Shown piece after piece: positions 22,033 to 31,113 of a stretch of DNA of 64,000 nt. The stretch's first letter is position 1. Every line of letters begins with the position of its first letter. A program made the position numbers and the translations under genes. Below the pieces are notes generated by a model. It searched no databases. It had not been told where the DNA came from and worked only from the letters and a program-made list of their open reading frames with translations. The DNA is taken from the NCBI RefSeq assembly GCF_000369045.1, contig NZ_KB849786.1, positions 541,906 to 605,905 on the forward strand, in the 5' to 3' direction. This stretch comes from Acinetobacter pittii ATCC 19004 = CIP 70.29 (lineage in GTDB: Bacteria; Pseudomonadota; Gammaproteobacteria; Pseudomonadales; Moraxellaceae).

Positions 22033-22257
22033 ATGCGCGCCGATATTCACCCAAAATATGAAAAATTAGTTGCAACTTGTTCTTGCGGTAACGTAATCGA
22101 AACTCGTTCTGCTTTAGGTAAAGAAACTATCTACCTTGACGTATGTTCAGCTTGCCACCCATTCTACACTGGTAAGCAAAAGAATGTAGACACTGGTGGT
22201 CGTATCGACAAATTCAAACAACGTTTTGCTGGTATGTCTCGCTCTATCAAGCGTTAA
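22033..22257 (+). CDS. rpmE: 50S ribosomal protein L31
   Basis: A 74-residue L31 of the zinc-binding (C+) type: ATCSCGN and DVCSACHPF provide the CxC/CxxC cysteines, followed by [23 protein letters not shown]31 bridges the large and small subunits. The C+ form can serve as a zinc store and is replaced by a C- paralogue under zinc starvation; the paralogue is not in this window. A GGAGTAA site precedes the ATG. Confidence 0.97.
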   Translation: MRADIHPKYEKLVATCSCGNVIETRSALGKETIYLDVCSACHPFYTGKQKNVDTGGRIDKFKQRFAGMSRSIKR

Positions 22258-22273
22258 TACTGCAACACGAAAC

Positions 22274-22300
22274 AAAAAACGGGCTTTATGCCCGTTTTTT
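22274..22300 (+). terminator. Terminator after rpmE
   Basis: AAAAAACGGGC/GCCCGTTTTTT with a 5-nt loop. Its symmetry means it could also stop the convergent fimX-like transcript. A second palindrome ACAAGACCA/TGGTCTTGT (22311-22332) overlaps the stop codon of that gene. Confidence 0.9.
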
Positions 22301-22319
22301 GTTTTTCAGTACAAGACCA

Positions 22320-24446
22320 TTATTGGTCTTGTACATCTGTTAATCGATCAAGTTTTTTCTGGAAATATTGGCCTTGCAAGAAACGAGTTTCTACATTCCA
22401 AGCATTTGCAAATGAGTTCATGTCATCTAGATCACTAAGTAAAATCCCTACAGGTTTTACAGTTAAATAGTTCAAAACCTTTTCTTGTAAGCGTGCTAAA
22501 CCATCATCTGATTTTAATAGCTCAGTTTTCTTCGATTGCAGTTTTAAATATTGAACGTCTAGTTGTTGCAATATTGATTCGCTATAAATAGAAGAGCTGA
22601 AATCCCGAATCGAAATTTCTGCGCCGTGTTGACGCAGGCGAGCTATGTGTTGCTGGGCAATTGCAAGATGAGGCTGAATTGCTTGTTCTGAAAATTGTAA
22701 AACTAGGGGGCTTTCAAGCTTACTGCCAATAATGGTGAGTAGTTTTGAAATGAGTTCAGGGAAAGATTTATCTTTGAGCAAGATATCAATATTGAGGTTA
22801 ATAATCAGTTTAGCTTTCGGGTACTGAGTAATAAAGTTATGTAGTTGCTTACATGCCTCAACCAAAATCCAGCGATCTAATTGAATAGAAAGTTCACTGT
22901 CTTCTCTTAATTCAGCCAAGTCATTTATGTCATACCATTGATCATCGCTAATAAAACCGCTAGTCACCTCATAGTTATGGGTTTCTTGATCGTGTTTATC
23001 GTAGATCTGTTGATATTTTAAATGAATTTCACTTCGAGCTAGCTGCTGCTTTAATTGCTGCAATAACGAAGATTGCATAGGAGTATCGACTTGCTCAAGG
23101 CTTAGATCAAGCGATAGAGAAGATTTGATAGGCTCAGGAGTGACAATATCGATGGTTGGTGCCAACTCAATTTCTGCCTGCGCCTTAGGTAACTCTTGCT
23201 GATTTGTTTGATCAAGTAAGCTTGTAAAGCTATCTTCATTTAAAGGTTCAGTAATTGGGGCATAGCTCAACTTAAATTGGATCGAGTAGTTAAGCTCATT
23301 GATCTTTAATAAATGCTCTTTTTGCAAACTTTGTAGACTAGTCAGTTGGGAGTTAAGGACTGTGCTGTTTTCAGCTTGTAAAACGCCAACATATGCACCA
23401 AGTTCGATATTAAAAATCGGCATTTGCGCGTGTTCTTTTAAGAAACTGTGCAGCTGATTAAAATATTGTGCAGGAGTTTGCCAATCTTGTTGAAATACTC
23501 GCTCTGGGCACTGATTTAATTTAAATAAAATTAATGCGTTGGCTTGAGCACGGTAGGTCGATAGTTGTCGATTAATTTGTTGCCAAGGCGTTTGTACACC
23601 ATAACTCTTTTCTGAAAAAAGTGTATTTGCAGGTGTTTTTAAATCTAGTTGGTAGTCAATGGTTAACTGTACGGCATCTTCTTCCTGACTAGGAATAAAC
23701 TCTAGTTTTAGAGCATTGTTACCTGCGATTGCTGCATGTTGACTCTGAATTTCAAAACGTGCCTGATCAAATTGGCCTAATGAAATTTTCTTAAATCTTT
23801 GTTTAAAAACATTTAAATCATCAGGTTGTAAAACATCTAAAATCGGTAGGCCAATAATCTCGTCTTCTTGCTTAAATCCAAAAAGGTTGAGGTATTCTGT
23901 GTTTGCCTTAACATGCATCCCTTCTTGAAAAAGGGCAACTGCTTTATGGCTATTGTTGACCAATGTTTGTGTATGGGAGTGAATTGTTTCTAACTCATTT
24001 GTCAGGCGTTGTTCCGTCTGCAATAAGTGGCTATACGACAAGGTTCGAATAAGATTGATATAAAAATAATCTAATGGTTCTAATGGAACTACATCATAGA
24101 TACCTTTTTGAATATAAGCCTGATATTGCTGAGGCTGATAATCTTCAGGTTGTAATAATAAAACAGGTAAATTTGGCTGCTCAGATGCTTGAATGAGGGA
24201 GAGAGTTTGTTCAATTTTTAGGTCATAAGCACGACCAAAAATAATAGTATCCCACGGCGTATTTAACTGTTTTTCAAAACTTTTTAAATCATCAAGTAAT
24301 AATGCCTGAACTTGATAATCATTCCCCAATAATAAATTTAAAATCTGGTTATAACGTAGCTGGTTGTCATCAATAATGAGTAAACGTGTTTCAGTACGTT
24401 TTAACTTTTTAGATAATAAAGAGTTTCTCACTTTAGTGCTTCCCAT
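22320..24446 (-). CDS. FimX-like degenerate REC-PAS-GGDEF-EAL protein
   Basis: A 708-residue cytoplasmic protein with the FimX layout. A receiver-like domain (about 20-140, LLIIDDNQ) lacks a clear phospho-acceptor aspartate. A PAS domain (about 155-270) follows, then a degenerate GGDEF domain (about 275-420) without a GGDEF motif, and an EAL domain (about 465-700). The EAL motif itself reads EVT, and the DDFG-type metal motif reads RDFS, so phosphodiesterase activity is unlikely. FimX proteins bind c-di-GMP through such inactive EAL domains and promote type IV pilus assembly. The start overlaps the stop of the upstream PilZ-like gene by 19 bp, a pairing also seen beside fimX in Pseudomonas (PA4958/PA4959, from memory). 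Confidence 0.75.
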   Translation of the reverse strand: MGSTKVRNSLLSKKLKRTETRLLIIDDNQLRYNQILNLLLGNDYQVQALLLDDLKSFEKQLNTPWDTIIFGRAYDLKIEQTLSLIQASEQPNLPVLLLQPEDYQPQQYQAYIQKGIYDVVPLEPLDYFYINLIRTLSYSHLLQTEQRLTNELETIHSHTQTLVNNSHKAVALFQEGMHVKANTEYLNLFGFKQEDEIIGLPILDVLQPDDLNVFKQRFKKISLGQFDQARFEIQSQHAAIAGNNALKLEFIPSQEEDAVQLTIDYQLDLKTPANTLFSEKSYGVQTPWQQINRQLSTYRAQANALILFKLNQCPERVFQQDWQTPAQYFNQLHSFLKEHAQMPIFNIELGAYVGVLQAENSTVLNSQLTSLQSLQKEHLLKINELNYSIQFKLSYAPITEPLNEDSFTSLLDQTNQQELPKAQAEIELAPTIDIVTPEPIKSSLSLDLSLEQVDTPMQSSLLQQLKQQLARSEIHLKYQQIYDKHDQETHNYEVTSGFISDDQWYDINDLAELREDSELSIQLDRWILVEACKQLHNFITQYPKAKLIINLNIDILLKDKSFPELISKLLTIIGSKLESPLVLQFSEQAIQPHLAIAQQHIARLRQHGAEISIRDFSSSIYSESILQQLDVQYLKLQSKKTELLKSDDGLARLQEKVLNYLTVKPVGILLSDLDDMNSFANAWNVETRFLQGQYFQKKLDRLTDVQDQ

Positions 24447-26176
24447 AAATCTTGAGTGCTAGAGTTATTACCCTTTTTCATCATGAACTGATCAAGCAGA
24501 CCTTGTTGCTGCTCATTTAAAAGTTCGAAATGAAATTGAATAAAACTTTGCGTAATGAGTTGTGCTTTGAGTAGATACACTTTGATTTCTTCTGTCCCCA
24601 ATCGTAAATGAATTGTTTGTTGCTCTCTAAAAATTTGAGAGCCCGGTAAAATAAGCGTATTTTGTATTTCTTCTAGATTTTGTGTTTGTAGTAATAGTGC
24701 GGGATGATAATTGCGAGTATGACGCTCAGCTTGAATATGCACTGAACAAGGGAACATGGCTTGCGACAAAATCTCTAAACCTAACTCTAGGGATTTTTCT
24801 GTCGATTGTTTAATCCAGCGAATCACACCGCCACGCCATTGTCCATGCAAAGTTTCTTTAACTAAAATGTATTCACCAGTTCTTAAGTTTTTCGGTGCTT
24901 CGCCAGACCATTTAATACGATATCCATTGACACTAATATCGAGAACGGTGGTTTGATAAATGGTTTTGCTTTCACGACTCAAGCGTTGATAAGAGCTAGT
25001 TTGTTGTTCTTTTTTCTCTAAGTTGGATAAAACTTTAGATTCGCTTTGTAAGTTATAGTTATGGTTAAGCTGTAGCGTTTCTTCAAAGTTTTTTGCTTTT
25101 GATAGATAGAAATGGGCAGTGCTTAAACCAAAACAAATTTGAAGCTCTGCATTGTATTCATAACGTTCATGGCGACGTTGAGCCGTTGTTCCTAAAATCG
25201 TTTGAACATGAAATTTTAAAGCTGGGCTTAAATAAAACTTTTCATTCTTAGAAATATATTGAGCATTTTTATGCATGGTTGCAGTGACATGCTCAAGTAA
25301 AGCTTGCGTACCGATGAAGATGCTAGGGTTAAAGTTAGAGCTACGCTTTGTATTATAGACAGGTGGGTGGTCTTTATTTGGATCGACCACATATTTCGTT
25401 AATGCGGTATCTTTCGGCAAAATATGAATCATTCTTGCCCAGTCAAAACTACATTGAAATAATGCCTGAATTTCTGACTGACGAATCTGGTTCGTATTTA
25501 AAATATCCAGCAAAATCAACTGAGCATAAGCTTGTGTAATATTCGCTAAAGGATGCTGTATGCCCTGAATATGATTGATATTGATGAGATGATATTTGTG
25601 CTGAACTGCGGTTTCATAGAGCTGATGCGCTATTAACCATTGACCTTTAAGAGGCTCGCTATAAAGCATGTGCTGCTGATAAAGGAGGCTCGTTAATTGT
25701 TGTAGCGCATGAAACGTCGATAAAGTACGCGCCGTTTGCAGATTCTTTTTTTGCTTATAGGCAAAAATTGAAAACTTTTGATGCTGTAGCTGCTCATGAC
25801 TATTTTGTGCAATATTTAAATAAATACTGGCGAAATAGCAGCGGAGCAACATCGCTAATTCAATAATGTGCTCATTACGATCTGTACTAATCACGCCTTG
25901 GTTAAAGAAGTTTTTCTCTAGGCTGGCGAGTACATTGTTAATGGTCGGATGAAGCGTTTGTATGAGATCGAAACGTAAGGTTTCACTACATTTTAATTCA
26001 TTGAGCTCTAAAATGGCTGTGAATAATGCTTTGGACGTATCACCGAGTTGCATAATAGAAAGGGTAGTGACCCATTCATTAAGATCTTTAATATTGGCTT
26101 CACAAAAGCTTAACCGTTCACGAGAGAGTTCGGTTTGATTGTGAAAAATGTCCGACAGCGCATTATTCATCATCAC
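24428..26176 (-). CDS. PilZ-like domain protein, partner gene of the FimX homologue
   Basis: A 582-residue protein without signal peptide. The first 370 residues are helical and not recognised. Residues about 380-480 form a PilZ-like domain with the motif VLDISVNGYRIKW (D-x-S-x-x-G) and a weakly conserved RLSR arginine pair upstream, so c-di-GMP binding is possible but not certain. A further beta-rich region (about 485-570) follows. The gene overlaps fimX by 19 bp and they are probably translated together, pointing to a shared role in pilus-based motility or surface signalling. It lies 12 bp after epmB in the same direction. Confidence 0.6.
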   Translation of the reverse strand: MMMNNALSDIFHNQTELSRERLSFCEANIKDLNEWVTTLSIMQLGDTSKALFTAILELNELKCSETLRFDLIQTLHPTINNVLASLEKNFFNQGVISTDRNEHIIELAMLLRCYFASIYLNIAQNSHEQLQHQKFSIFAYKQKKNLQTARTLSTFHALQQLTSLLYQQHMLYSEPLKGQWLIAHQLYETAVQHKYHLININHIQGIQHPLANITQAYAQLILLDILNTNQIRQSEIQALFQCSFDWARMIHILPKDTALTKYVVDPNKDHPPVYNTKRSSNFNPSIFIGTQALLEHVTATMHKNAQYISKNEKFYLSPALKFHVQTILGTTAQRRHERYEYNAELQICFGLSTAHFYLSKAKNFEETLQLNHNYNLQSESKVLSNLEKKEQQTSSYQRLSRESKTIYQTTVLDISVNGYRIKWSGEAPKNLRTGEYILVKETLHGQWRGGVIRWIKQSTEKSLELGLEILSQAMFPCSVHIQAERHTRNYHPALLLQTQNLEEIQNTLILPGSQIFREQQTIHLRLGTEEIKVYLLKAQLITQSFIQFHFELLNEQQQGLLDQFMMKKGNNSSTQDLWEALK

Positions 26177-26188
26177 TTATTATATAAC

Positions 26189-27205
26189 TCAAAAAGTTGT
26201 AGCCCCAAAAAGCGGTGTTTTATTCTTTTCGCCCGCAATTTCCCTAACGAGTTTAGGAACCAAATACCCCGGTAGGTTCGCTAACACGTCACGATAGATA
26301 TCATCTATCTTGGATGATTCTAAATCAAAATGTTGTGCACCTTTTACTTTATCTAAAACATGTAAGTAATAAGGCATAACGCGAGCTTCAAATAAACGAT
26401 AACTTAAATCAATTAACGTCTGTGCAGAGTCATTGACACCTTTCAGCAATACTGCTTGATTTAGTACAGTAATGTGATGGTCAGATAGCTGCAACAATTT
26501 TGAACAAGTAAAGTCATCGAGTTCAGAAGCATGGTTTGAGTGTACCACCAGAACTATACGCAGCCTACTGTTTTTTAATAAAGAAATCAGCTGTTCGTCG
26601 ATCCGGTTAGGAATAACAATTGGGACTCGTGAGTGAATTCTCAGAATCTCGATTTGTTTGAGAGATGATAGGCGTTCTAACCAAAGTGCTAATTTACGGT
26701 TAGAAAGCGTAAGCGGGTCACCACCACTCAAAATGATCTCGTTAATGTTCGGGTTTGCTTCAATATAGTTTTTAATATTTAGCCAATCTTCATTTTTTGG
26801 CAAATTTTCTTGATAGGGGAAATGACGGCGGAAGCAATAACGGCAATGTACGGCGCAAGCACCAGTCAAGGTTAATAAAAAACGCGATTTATATTTATGT
26901 AATACACCCGGTAATTGATTTGCTGCTTCTTCGCCTAATGGGTCAGTCACAAACTCAGGATGTTCTTCGAGTTCTAGATGATGGGGTAATACTTGTAGCA
27001 AAAGCGGGTCAAGCGGGTTTTTAGCGTTCATTTTTCCGACGAACGCACGAGGAACACGCAATTTAAACTTTTCAGAAGCCAGAATCGCACCCGATAATAG
27101 CTGTTCTGAGGATAACTCGAGTAGGCTTAGCAATTCCGAAGGATCAGTAATAAGGTCACTCAGTTGAGATTGCCAGTTTTGCTCTTGGTATAAATAGTTT
27201 ATCAT
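26189..27205 (-). CDS. epmB: EF-P lysyl-modification radical SAM enzyme EpmB
   Basis: A 338-residue lysine 2,3-aminomutase-type radical SAM protein. The [4Fe-4S] cysteines are in CAVHCRYCFRRHFPY (CxxxCxxC). ILSGGDPLTLSN and RIHSRVPIVIPNRI are conserved in the family, and the C-terminal LVREIAGEKN binds PLP-related residues. EpmB converts alpha-lysine to (R)-beta-lysine, which EpmA attaches to EF-P. The gene is divergent from efp, with only 73 bp between the start codons, which supports the assignment. epmA is not in the window. Confidence 0.93.
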   Translation of the reverse strand: MINYLYQEQNWQSQLSDLITDPSELLSLLELSSEQLLSGAILASEKFKLRVPRAFVGKMNAKNPLDPLLLQVLPHHLELEEHPEFVTDPLGEEAANQLPGVLHKYKSRFLLTLTGACAVHCRYCFRRHFPYQENLPKNEDWLNIKNYIEANPNINEIILSGGDPLTLSNRKLALWLERLSSLKQIEILRIHSRVPIVIPNRIDEQLISLLKNSRLRIVLVVHSNHASELDDFTCSKLLQLSDHHITVLNQAVLLKGVNDSAQTLIDLSYRLFEARVMPYYLHVLDKVKGAQHFDLESSKIDDIYRDVLANLPGYLVPKLVREIAGEKNKTPLFGATTF

Positions 27206-27278
27206 TTGACACGATTAAGATAATGCAACAACGCATTATATCGCATAGTTGACTTGTTAAGTTTGGAGTGTGCCTTTC

Positions 27279-27848
27279 ATGGCCTATTATTCTACAAATG
27301 ATTTCAAAGCAGGCCTTAAGGTTATGCTTGATGGTAACCCATGTTCAATCATGGAAAACGAATATGTAAAACCAGGTAAAGGTCAAGCGTTCAACCGTGT
27401 AAAATTACGTAACCTTAAAACCGGTAAAGTATTAGAAAAAACTTTCAAATCAGGTGACTCTTTAGAAGCAGCTGACATCGTTGAAGTTGAAATGGAATAC
27501 CTATACAACGATGGTGAAATGTGGAACTTCATGGATCCTGTATCTTTTGAGCAAATCGCGGCAGACAAAATTGCAATGGGCGATGCTGCTAAATGGTTAA
27601 AAGACGATTCAAATGAAAAATGTACAATTATGTTGTTCAACGGCGTACCTTTAACAGTAAGCCCACCGAACTTCGTTGTATTGAAAATTGTTGAAACTGA
27701 TCCGGGCGTACGTGGTGATACATCTGGCGGTGGCGGTAAACCAGCTAAGCTTGAAACAGGTGCGGTTGTTCGTGTTCCGTTATTTGTTCAGCAAGAAGAA
27801 AGCGTTCGTGTAGATACTCGTACTGGCGATTATTTAGAGCGTGCATAA
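27279..27848 (+). CDS. efp: Translation elongation factor P
   Basis: A 189-residue EF-P that relieves ribosome stalling at polyproline stretches. Three beta-barrel domains are present. The modified lysine is Lys34 in [15 protein letters not shown], consistent with the adjacent epmB. The frame could begin at a GTG at 27270, but the ATG at 27279 gives the family N-terminus [14 protein letters not shown] and is preceded by GGAG. Confidence 0.97.
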   Translation: MAYYSTNDFKAGLKVMLDGNPCSIMENEYVKPGKGQAFNRVKLRNLKTGKVLEKTFKSGDSLEAADIVEVEMEYLYNDGEMWNFMDPVSFEQIAADKIAMGDAAKWLKDDSNEKCTIMLFNGVPLTVSPPNFVVLKIVETDPGVRGDTSGGGGKPAKLETGAVVRVPLFVQQEESVRVDTRTGDYLERA

Positions 27849-27872
27849 TAGTTAAAAAATACACTATTATCG

Positions 27873-27902
27873 AAGGGATGATGTAAATCATCCCTTTTTT
27901 TA
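27873..27902 (+). terminator. Terminator after efp
   Basis: AAGGGATGAT/ATCATCCCTT stem with a 4-nt loop and a T7 tract, 24 bp after the efp stop codon. Confidence 0.9.
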
Positions 27903-28012
27903 TGCGAAAGTATAAGAGGAAAAAAGAAAAAGGAGGAGTAGAGTCACAGGGATTAAGAGAAACAGTACATAACAATATAAAAATGCTGTAGTTATTTATT
28001 GAGAGGTTAAGA

Positions 28013-30112
28013 ATGGACACAATGCAAGCGAAATCTACGCTTCCCTCCAAGCTGGTCTGGAGCCTAGTGGCAATAATAGGTGCAATTTCTTTTGGGATGC
28101 TGGCACTCAGTCGTGGTGAACATGTCAATGCGGTTTGGCTTGTACTTGCTGCAGCATGTGTATATAGCATCGCATATCGATTTTATAGTCTATTTATTGC
28201 AACTAAAGTATTTGAATTAAACCCAAGACGTTTAACCCCAGCACATCGCTTGGCCGATGGTCTGGATTATGTACCCACCAATAAATATGTGCTTTACGGT
28301 CACCACTTTGCTGCAATTGCAGGAGCGGGACCATTAGTCGGACCAATTTTGGCTGCACAAATGGGCTTTTTACCAGGAACGATCTGGTTATTGGTCGGTG
28401 TGGTTTTGGCGGGTGCGGTACAAGACTTTTTAGTTTTATTTATTTCAACACGTCGAGACGGTCGCTCACTTGGTGAAATGGCAAAACAAGAACTCGGTTC
28501 TTTTGCCGGTATTGTGGTCATGCTTGGTGCGCTTGGGGTAATGATTATTATCCTTGCGGTACTGGCATTAGTTGTGGTGAAAGCACTTGCCCATAGTCCT
28601 TGGGGTGTTTTCAGTATTGCAGCGACGATTCCAATTGCATTGTTTATGGGCGTTTACATGCGTTTTATTCGCCCGGGACGTATTGCCGAAGTTTCTATTA
28701 TCGGCTTCGTTTTAATGATGCTTGCCATCGTTTATGGTGGACAGGTTGCAGCAGATCCTTACTGGGGTGAATTTTTCACTTTAACAGGAACACAGCTTAC
28801 ATGGTGCTTAATCATTTATGGATTTATCGCATCAGTTTTACCAGTCTGGTTATTGTTAGCACCACGTGATTATCTATCAACATTCCTTAAAATTGGTGTC
28901 ATTCTTGGCTTGGCCGTTGGTATTGTGATTGCATTACCTGAATTGAAAATGCCGGCCGTGACACATTTTATTGACGGTACTGGCCCTGTATTCTCAGGTA
29001 GCTTATTTCCATTCCTATTTATTACTATTGCCTGTGGTGCCATTTCTGGTTTCCATGCGCTTGTATCAAGTGGTACAACACCAAAACTCGTTGATAACGA
29101 AGCTGACATTCGTGTGATTGGCTACGGCGGCATGCTCATGGAATCTTTCGTCGGTATTATGGCGATGATCTGTGCAACTGTCTTAGACCCGGGTGTGTAC
29201 TTTGCAATTAATGCGCCTGCGGCTGTACTCGGTACAACTGTAGAATCTGCGGCAGAAGCTGTGCGTAATTTAGGCTTTGTCGTTACGCCTGAAATGCTAA
29301 CCGTGTTGGCTCAAGAAGTAGGTGAAAGCTCGATTCTTTCACGTACAGGTGGTGCGCCTACCTTTGCGATTGGTATGGCACATATCATTTCTGAAATTTT
29401 TAACAGCCGCCAAATGATGGCATTCTGGTACCACTTTGCGATTTTATTCGAAGCATTATTCATTTTAACTGCTGTCGATGCGGGTACTCGTGCTTGTCGT
29501 TTCATGGTACAAGACACGGTTGGTATTGTTATTCCTGCGGTTAAATCTTCAAGCTCATTCTTTGGTAATTTGCTAGGTACTGCTGTTGCGGTAGGTGGAT
29601 GGGGCTTCTTCGTCTATCAAGGTGTGATTGATCCGTTAGGTGGTGTCAATTCACTCTGGCCTTTATTTGGTGTGGGTAACCAGATGTTGGCTTCAATGGC
29701 ACTCATTTTGGGTACAGTTATTCTGTTTAAAATGAAAAAAGAAAAATATGTATGGGTAACGATTTTCCCAACAATTTTCTTGTTCATTACTTGTATGACT
29801 GCGGGCTGGCAAAAGATTTTCCACGAAAATCCAAAGATTGGTTTCTTAGCACAAGCGAATAGATTTTCAGATGCGATTGCACGTGGTGAAATTCTTAAAC
29901 CAGCAAAAACACTTGAAGAAATGCAGACGATTGTGATGTCAAACCAAATCAATGCTGCACTTTGTGGCTTCTTCATGATCGTTGCGATTGTGATGGTGAT
30001 TGCTGCGATTGGTATTGTGCGCCGTGCATTAGCAAGCCCGACACCAACTGCTCAAGAAGCACCAGCTGTATATGCGGACCCAGAAGTGGTAACCCCACGA
30101 GGAGAGTCATGA
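28013..30112 (+). CDS. cstA: Carbon starvation protein A (peptide/pyruvate transporter family)
   Basis: A 699-residue inner-membrane protein with about 16 membrane segments. It carries the CstA N-terminal block (NPRRLTPAHRLADGLDYVPT, YGHHFAAIAGAGPLVGPILA) and the conserved GFHALVSSGTTPKLVDNE segment. E. coli CstA is induced by carbon starvation and linked to peptide uptake; its relative BtsT/YjiY imports pyruvate. A GAGAGG sequence precedes the ATG. The stop overlaps the start of ybdD (ATGA), as in E. coli cstA-ybdD, so the two are translationally coupled. Confidence 0.95.
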   Translation: MDTMQAKSTLPSKLVWSLVAIIGAISFGMLALSRGEHVNAVWLVLAAACVYSIAYRFYSLFIATKVFELNPRRLTPAHRLADGLDYVPTNKYVLYGHHFAAIAGAGPLVGPILAAQMGFLPGTIWLLVGVVLAGAVQDFLVLFISTRRDGRSLGEMAKQELGSFAGIVVMLGALGVMIIILAVLALVVVKALAHSPWGVFSIAATIPIALFMGVYMRFIRPGRIAEVSIIGFVLMMLAIVYGGQVAADPYWGEFFTLTGTQLTWCLIIYGFIASVLPVWLLLAPRDYLSTFLKIGVILGLAVGIVIALPELKMPAVTHFIDGTGPVFSGSLFPFLFITIACGAISGFHALVSSGTTPKLVDNEADIRVIGYGGMLMESFVGIMAMICATVLDPGVYFAINAPAAVLGTTVESAAEAVRNLGFVVTPEMLTVLAQEVGESSILSRTGGAPTFAIGMAHIISEIFNSRQMMAFWYHFAILFEALFILTAVDAGTRACRFMVQDTVGIVIPAVKSSSSFFGNLLGTAVAVGGWGFFVYQGVIDPLGGVNSLWPLFGVGNQMLASMALILGTVILFKMKKEKYVWVTIFPTIFLFITCMTAGWQKIFHENPKIGFLAQANRFSDAIARGEILKPAKTLEEMQTIVMSNQINAALCGFFMIVAIVMVIAAIGIVRRALASPTPTAQEAPAVYADPEVVTPRGES

Positions 30113-30414
30113 TGAATTTTAAATTTGCAAAAAATGGAACTGTCATTATTGCGAAAATCATCAAAATGACAGTGCTCTCGCAAAAAGAGCTATTACTTTC
30201 TCCAAAGAACTGGTCGCGCATTGCAACCTTGTGGCAGCGTTTGCAGCAAAGCTTTCGACTCATGGTTGGGGTTCCAGACTATCAAACTTATCTGGAGCAC
30301 ATGAAAGCTCATCATCCTGATTTAACCCCAATGGATGCGACGACTTTCTACCGTCATTGTGTTGATTCGAGATATCCATCGGCAGGTGGTAACTTAAAGA
30401 AATGTCCTTGTTAA
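30109..30414 (+). CDS. ybdD: YbdD/YjiX family small protein
   Basis: A 101-residue protein. Its C-terminal 60 residues match the YbdD/YjiX family: LMVGVPDYQTYLEHMKAHHP, DATTFYRHCVDSRYPS and a cysteine-containing end (KKCPC). The N-terminal 40 residues are an extension relative to E. coli YbdD. The family is always found beside cstA/btsT and is thought to assist the transporter; the mechanism is unknown. The start is chosen at 30109 because GAGGAGAG precedes it and it overlaps the cstA stop as ATGA. The open frame upstream (to 29962) lies inside cstA and is not used. Confidence 0.9.
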   Translation: MMNFKFAKNGTVIIAKIIKMTVLSQKELLLSPKNWSRIATLWQRLQQSFRLMVGVPDYQTYLEHMKAHHPDLTPMDATTFYRHCVDSRYPSAGGNLKKCPC

Positions 30415-30438
30415 GTTGAGATTAATAGTCAGCTAAAG

Positions 30439-30478
30439 AAACGGTATGTGGTTAAACCATGTACCGTTTTTCTTTTTT
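30439..30478 (+). terminator. Terminator of cstA-ybdD
   Basis: AAACGGTA/TACCGTTT stem with further inner pairing, followed by a T-rich tract. Confidence 0.75.
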
Positions 30479-30540
30479 GGAAAATGAAAAAGAGTTTGCT
30501 TAAAGTCTGCTCATTTGTATTTTTTTCGATGGCAAATCAC

Positions 30541-30569
30541 TTGTTTTGCTTTTGAAAAATGAATATGAT
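30541..30569 (+). promoter_or_regulatory. Probable sigma-70 promoter of the tRNA-Val gene
   Basis: TTGTTT and TATGAT are separated by exactly 17 bp, 12 bp before the mature tRNA 5' end. Confidence 0.55.
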
Positions 30570-30581
30570 GCTTTCCATTCT

Positions 30582-30658
30582 AGGTGTATAGCTCAGTTGG
30601 TTAGAGCGCTACGTTGACATCGTAGAGGTCTCCAGTTCGAGTCTGGATATACCTACCA
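30582..30658 (+). tRNA. tRNA-Val (anticodon GAC)
   Basis: A 77-nt cloverleaf. The acceptor stem AGGTGTA pairs with TATACCT (one G-U), followed by discriminator A and encoded CCA. The D-loop is AGCTCAGTTGGTTAGAGC. The anticodon stem CTACG/CGTAG carries loop TTGACAT (anticodon GAC). The T-arm contains TTCGAGT. The gene ends just before an accessory cassette, and tRNA genes are common insertion points, although the cassette boundary repeat begins 14 bp beyond the CCA and does not include the tRNA end. Confidence 0.97.
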
Positions 30659-30672
30659 AGATTTAAAGTCAT

Positions 30673-30736
30673 ATAAACTCGAATAGTTTTATATGACTGA
30701 AAAAGCCCTAAACTATAATGGTTTAGGGCTTTTTTT
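30673..30736 (+). repeat. Left copy of 64-bp direct repeat, containing the tRNA-Val terminator
   Basis: This copy matches 33832-33895 at 59 of 64 positions by eye. It contains a terminator (AAAAGCCCTAAAC/GTTTAGGGCTTTT plus T tract, 30701-30736) that ends the tRNA transcript. The pair brackets the three-gene AT-rich cassette, so it may mark the cassette ends. The repeat does not duplicate the tRNA itself. Confidence 0.85.
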
Positions 30737-31113
30737 ATGATTTCATTTTTATGATAAAGACTATACTACTTTTTAAAAAAGCAGTTTAATGAAGTCGATA
30801 CAACTTTTGAATTTTATGAAAATTATGGTAAGACATATAAGATATATTTTATATAATTAAATCGTATTTATTAACTCATCCTATTGTATTATAAGTATTT
30901 TATTGATGGATGTTACATTTTTTTATTAGTTATTTGCTAGAGGTTAAATACTATAAATTTAGTTAGATTAAATATTGAAAATAAATATTGAAGAATATTT
31001 AAATAATATAGCTTTTACAGCGACGTAAGTCGTCGTTTAATTTAGGGGGCTACCTCTATATAAAACTAAATTTACATTATGATTATTTTATATAAATTCA
31101 TGGGGAAGAAGAA
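30737..31113 (+). other. AT-rich upstream region of the accessory cassette, no gene seen
   Basis: This stretch of 377 bases is very AT-rich with many stop codons in all frames. It presumably carries the cassette promoter. One small palindrome (CGAC-GTAA-GTCG) lies near 31022. A GGGGAAGAAG ribosome-binding site for the next gene sits at its end. No operator could be identified. Confidence 0.5.

Noticed and set aside
22196..22470. Two overlapping plus-strand frames after rpmE
   Set aside because: They run through the rpmE end, its terminator and the antisense of the fimX-like gene.
29962..30108. Open frame extending ybdD upstream into cstA
   Set aside because: It lies inside cstA in another frame. 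The ATG at 30109 has GAGGAGAG and an ATGA overlap with the cstA stop, which is the normal arrangement.
30651..30672. Integrase-type attachment site at the tRNA-Val 3' end
   Set aside because: The tRNA end is not duplicated at the far side of the cassette, and no integrase gene is present.
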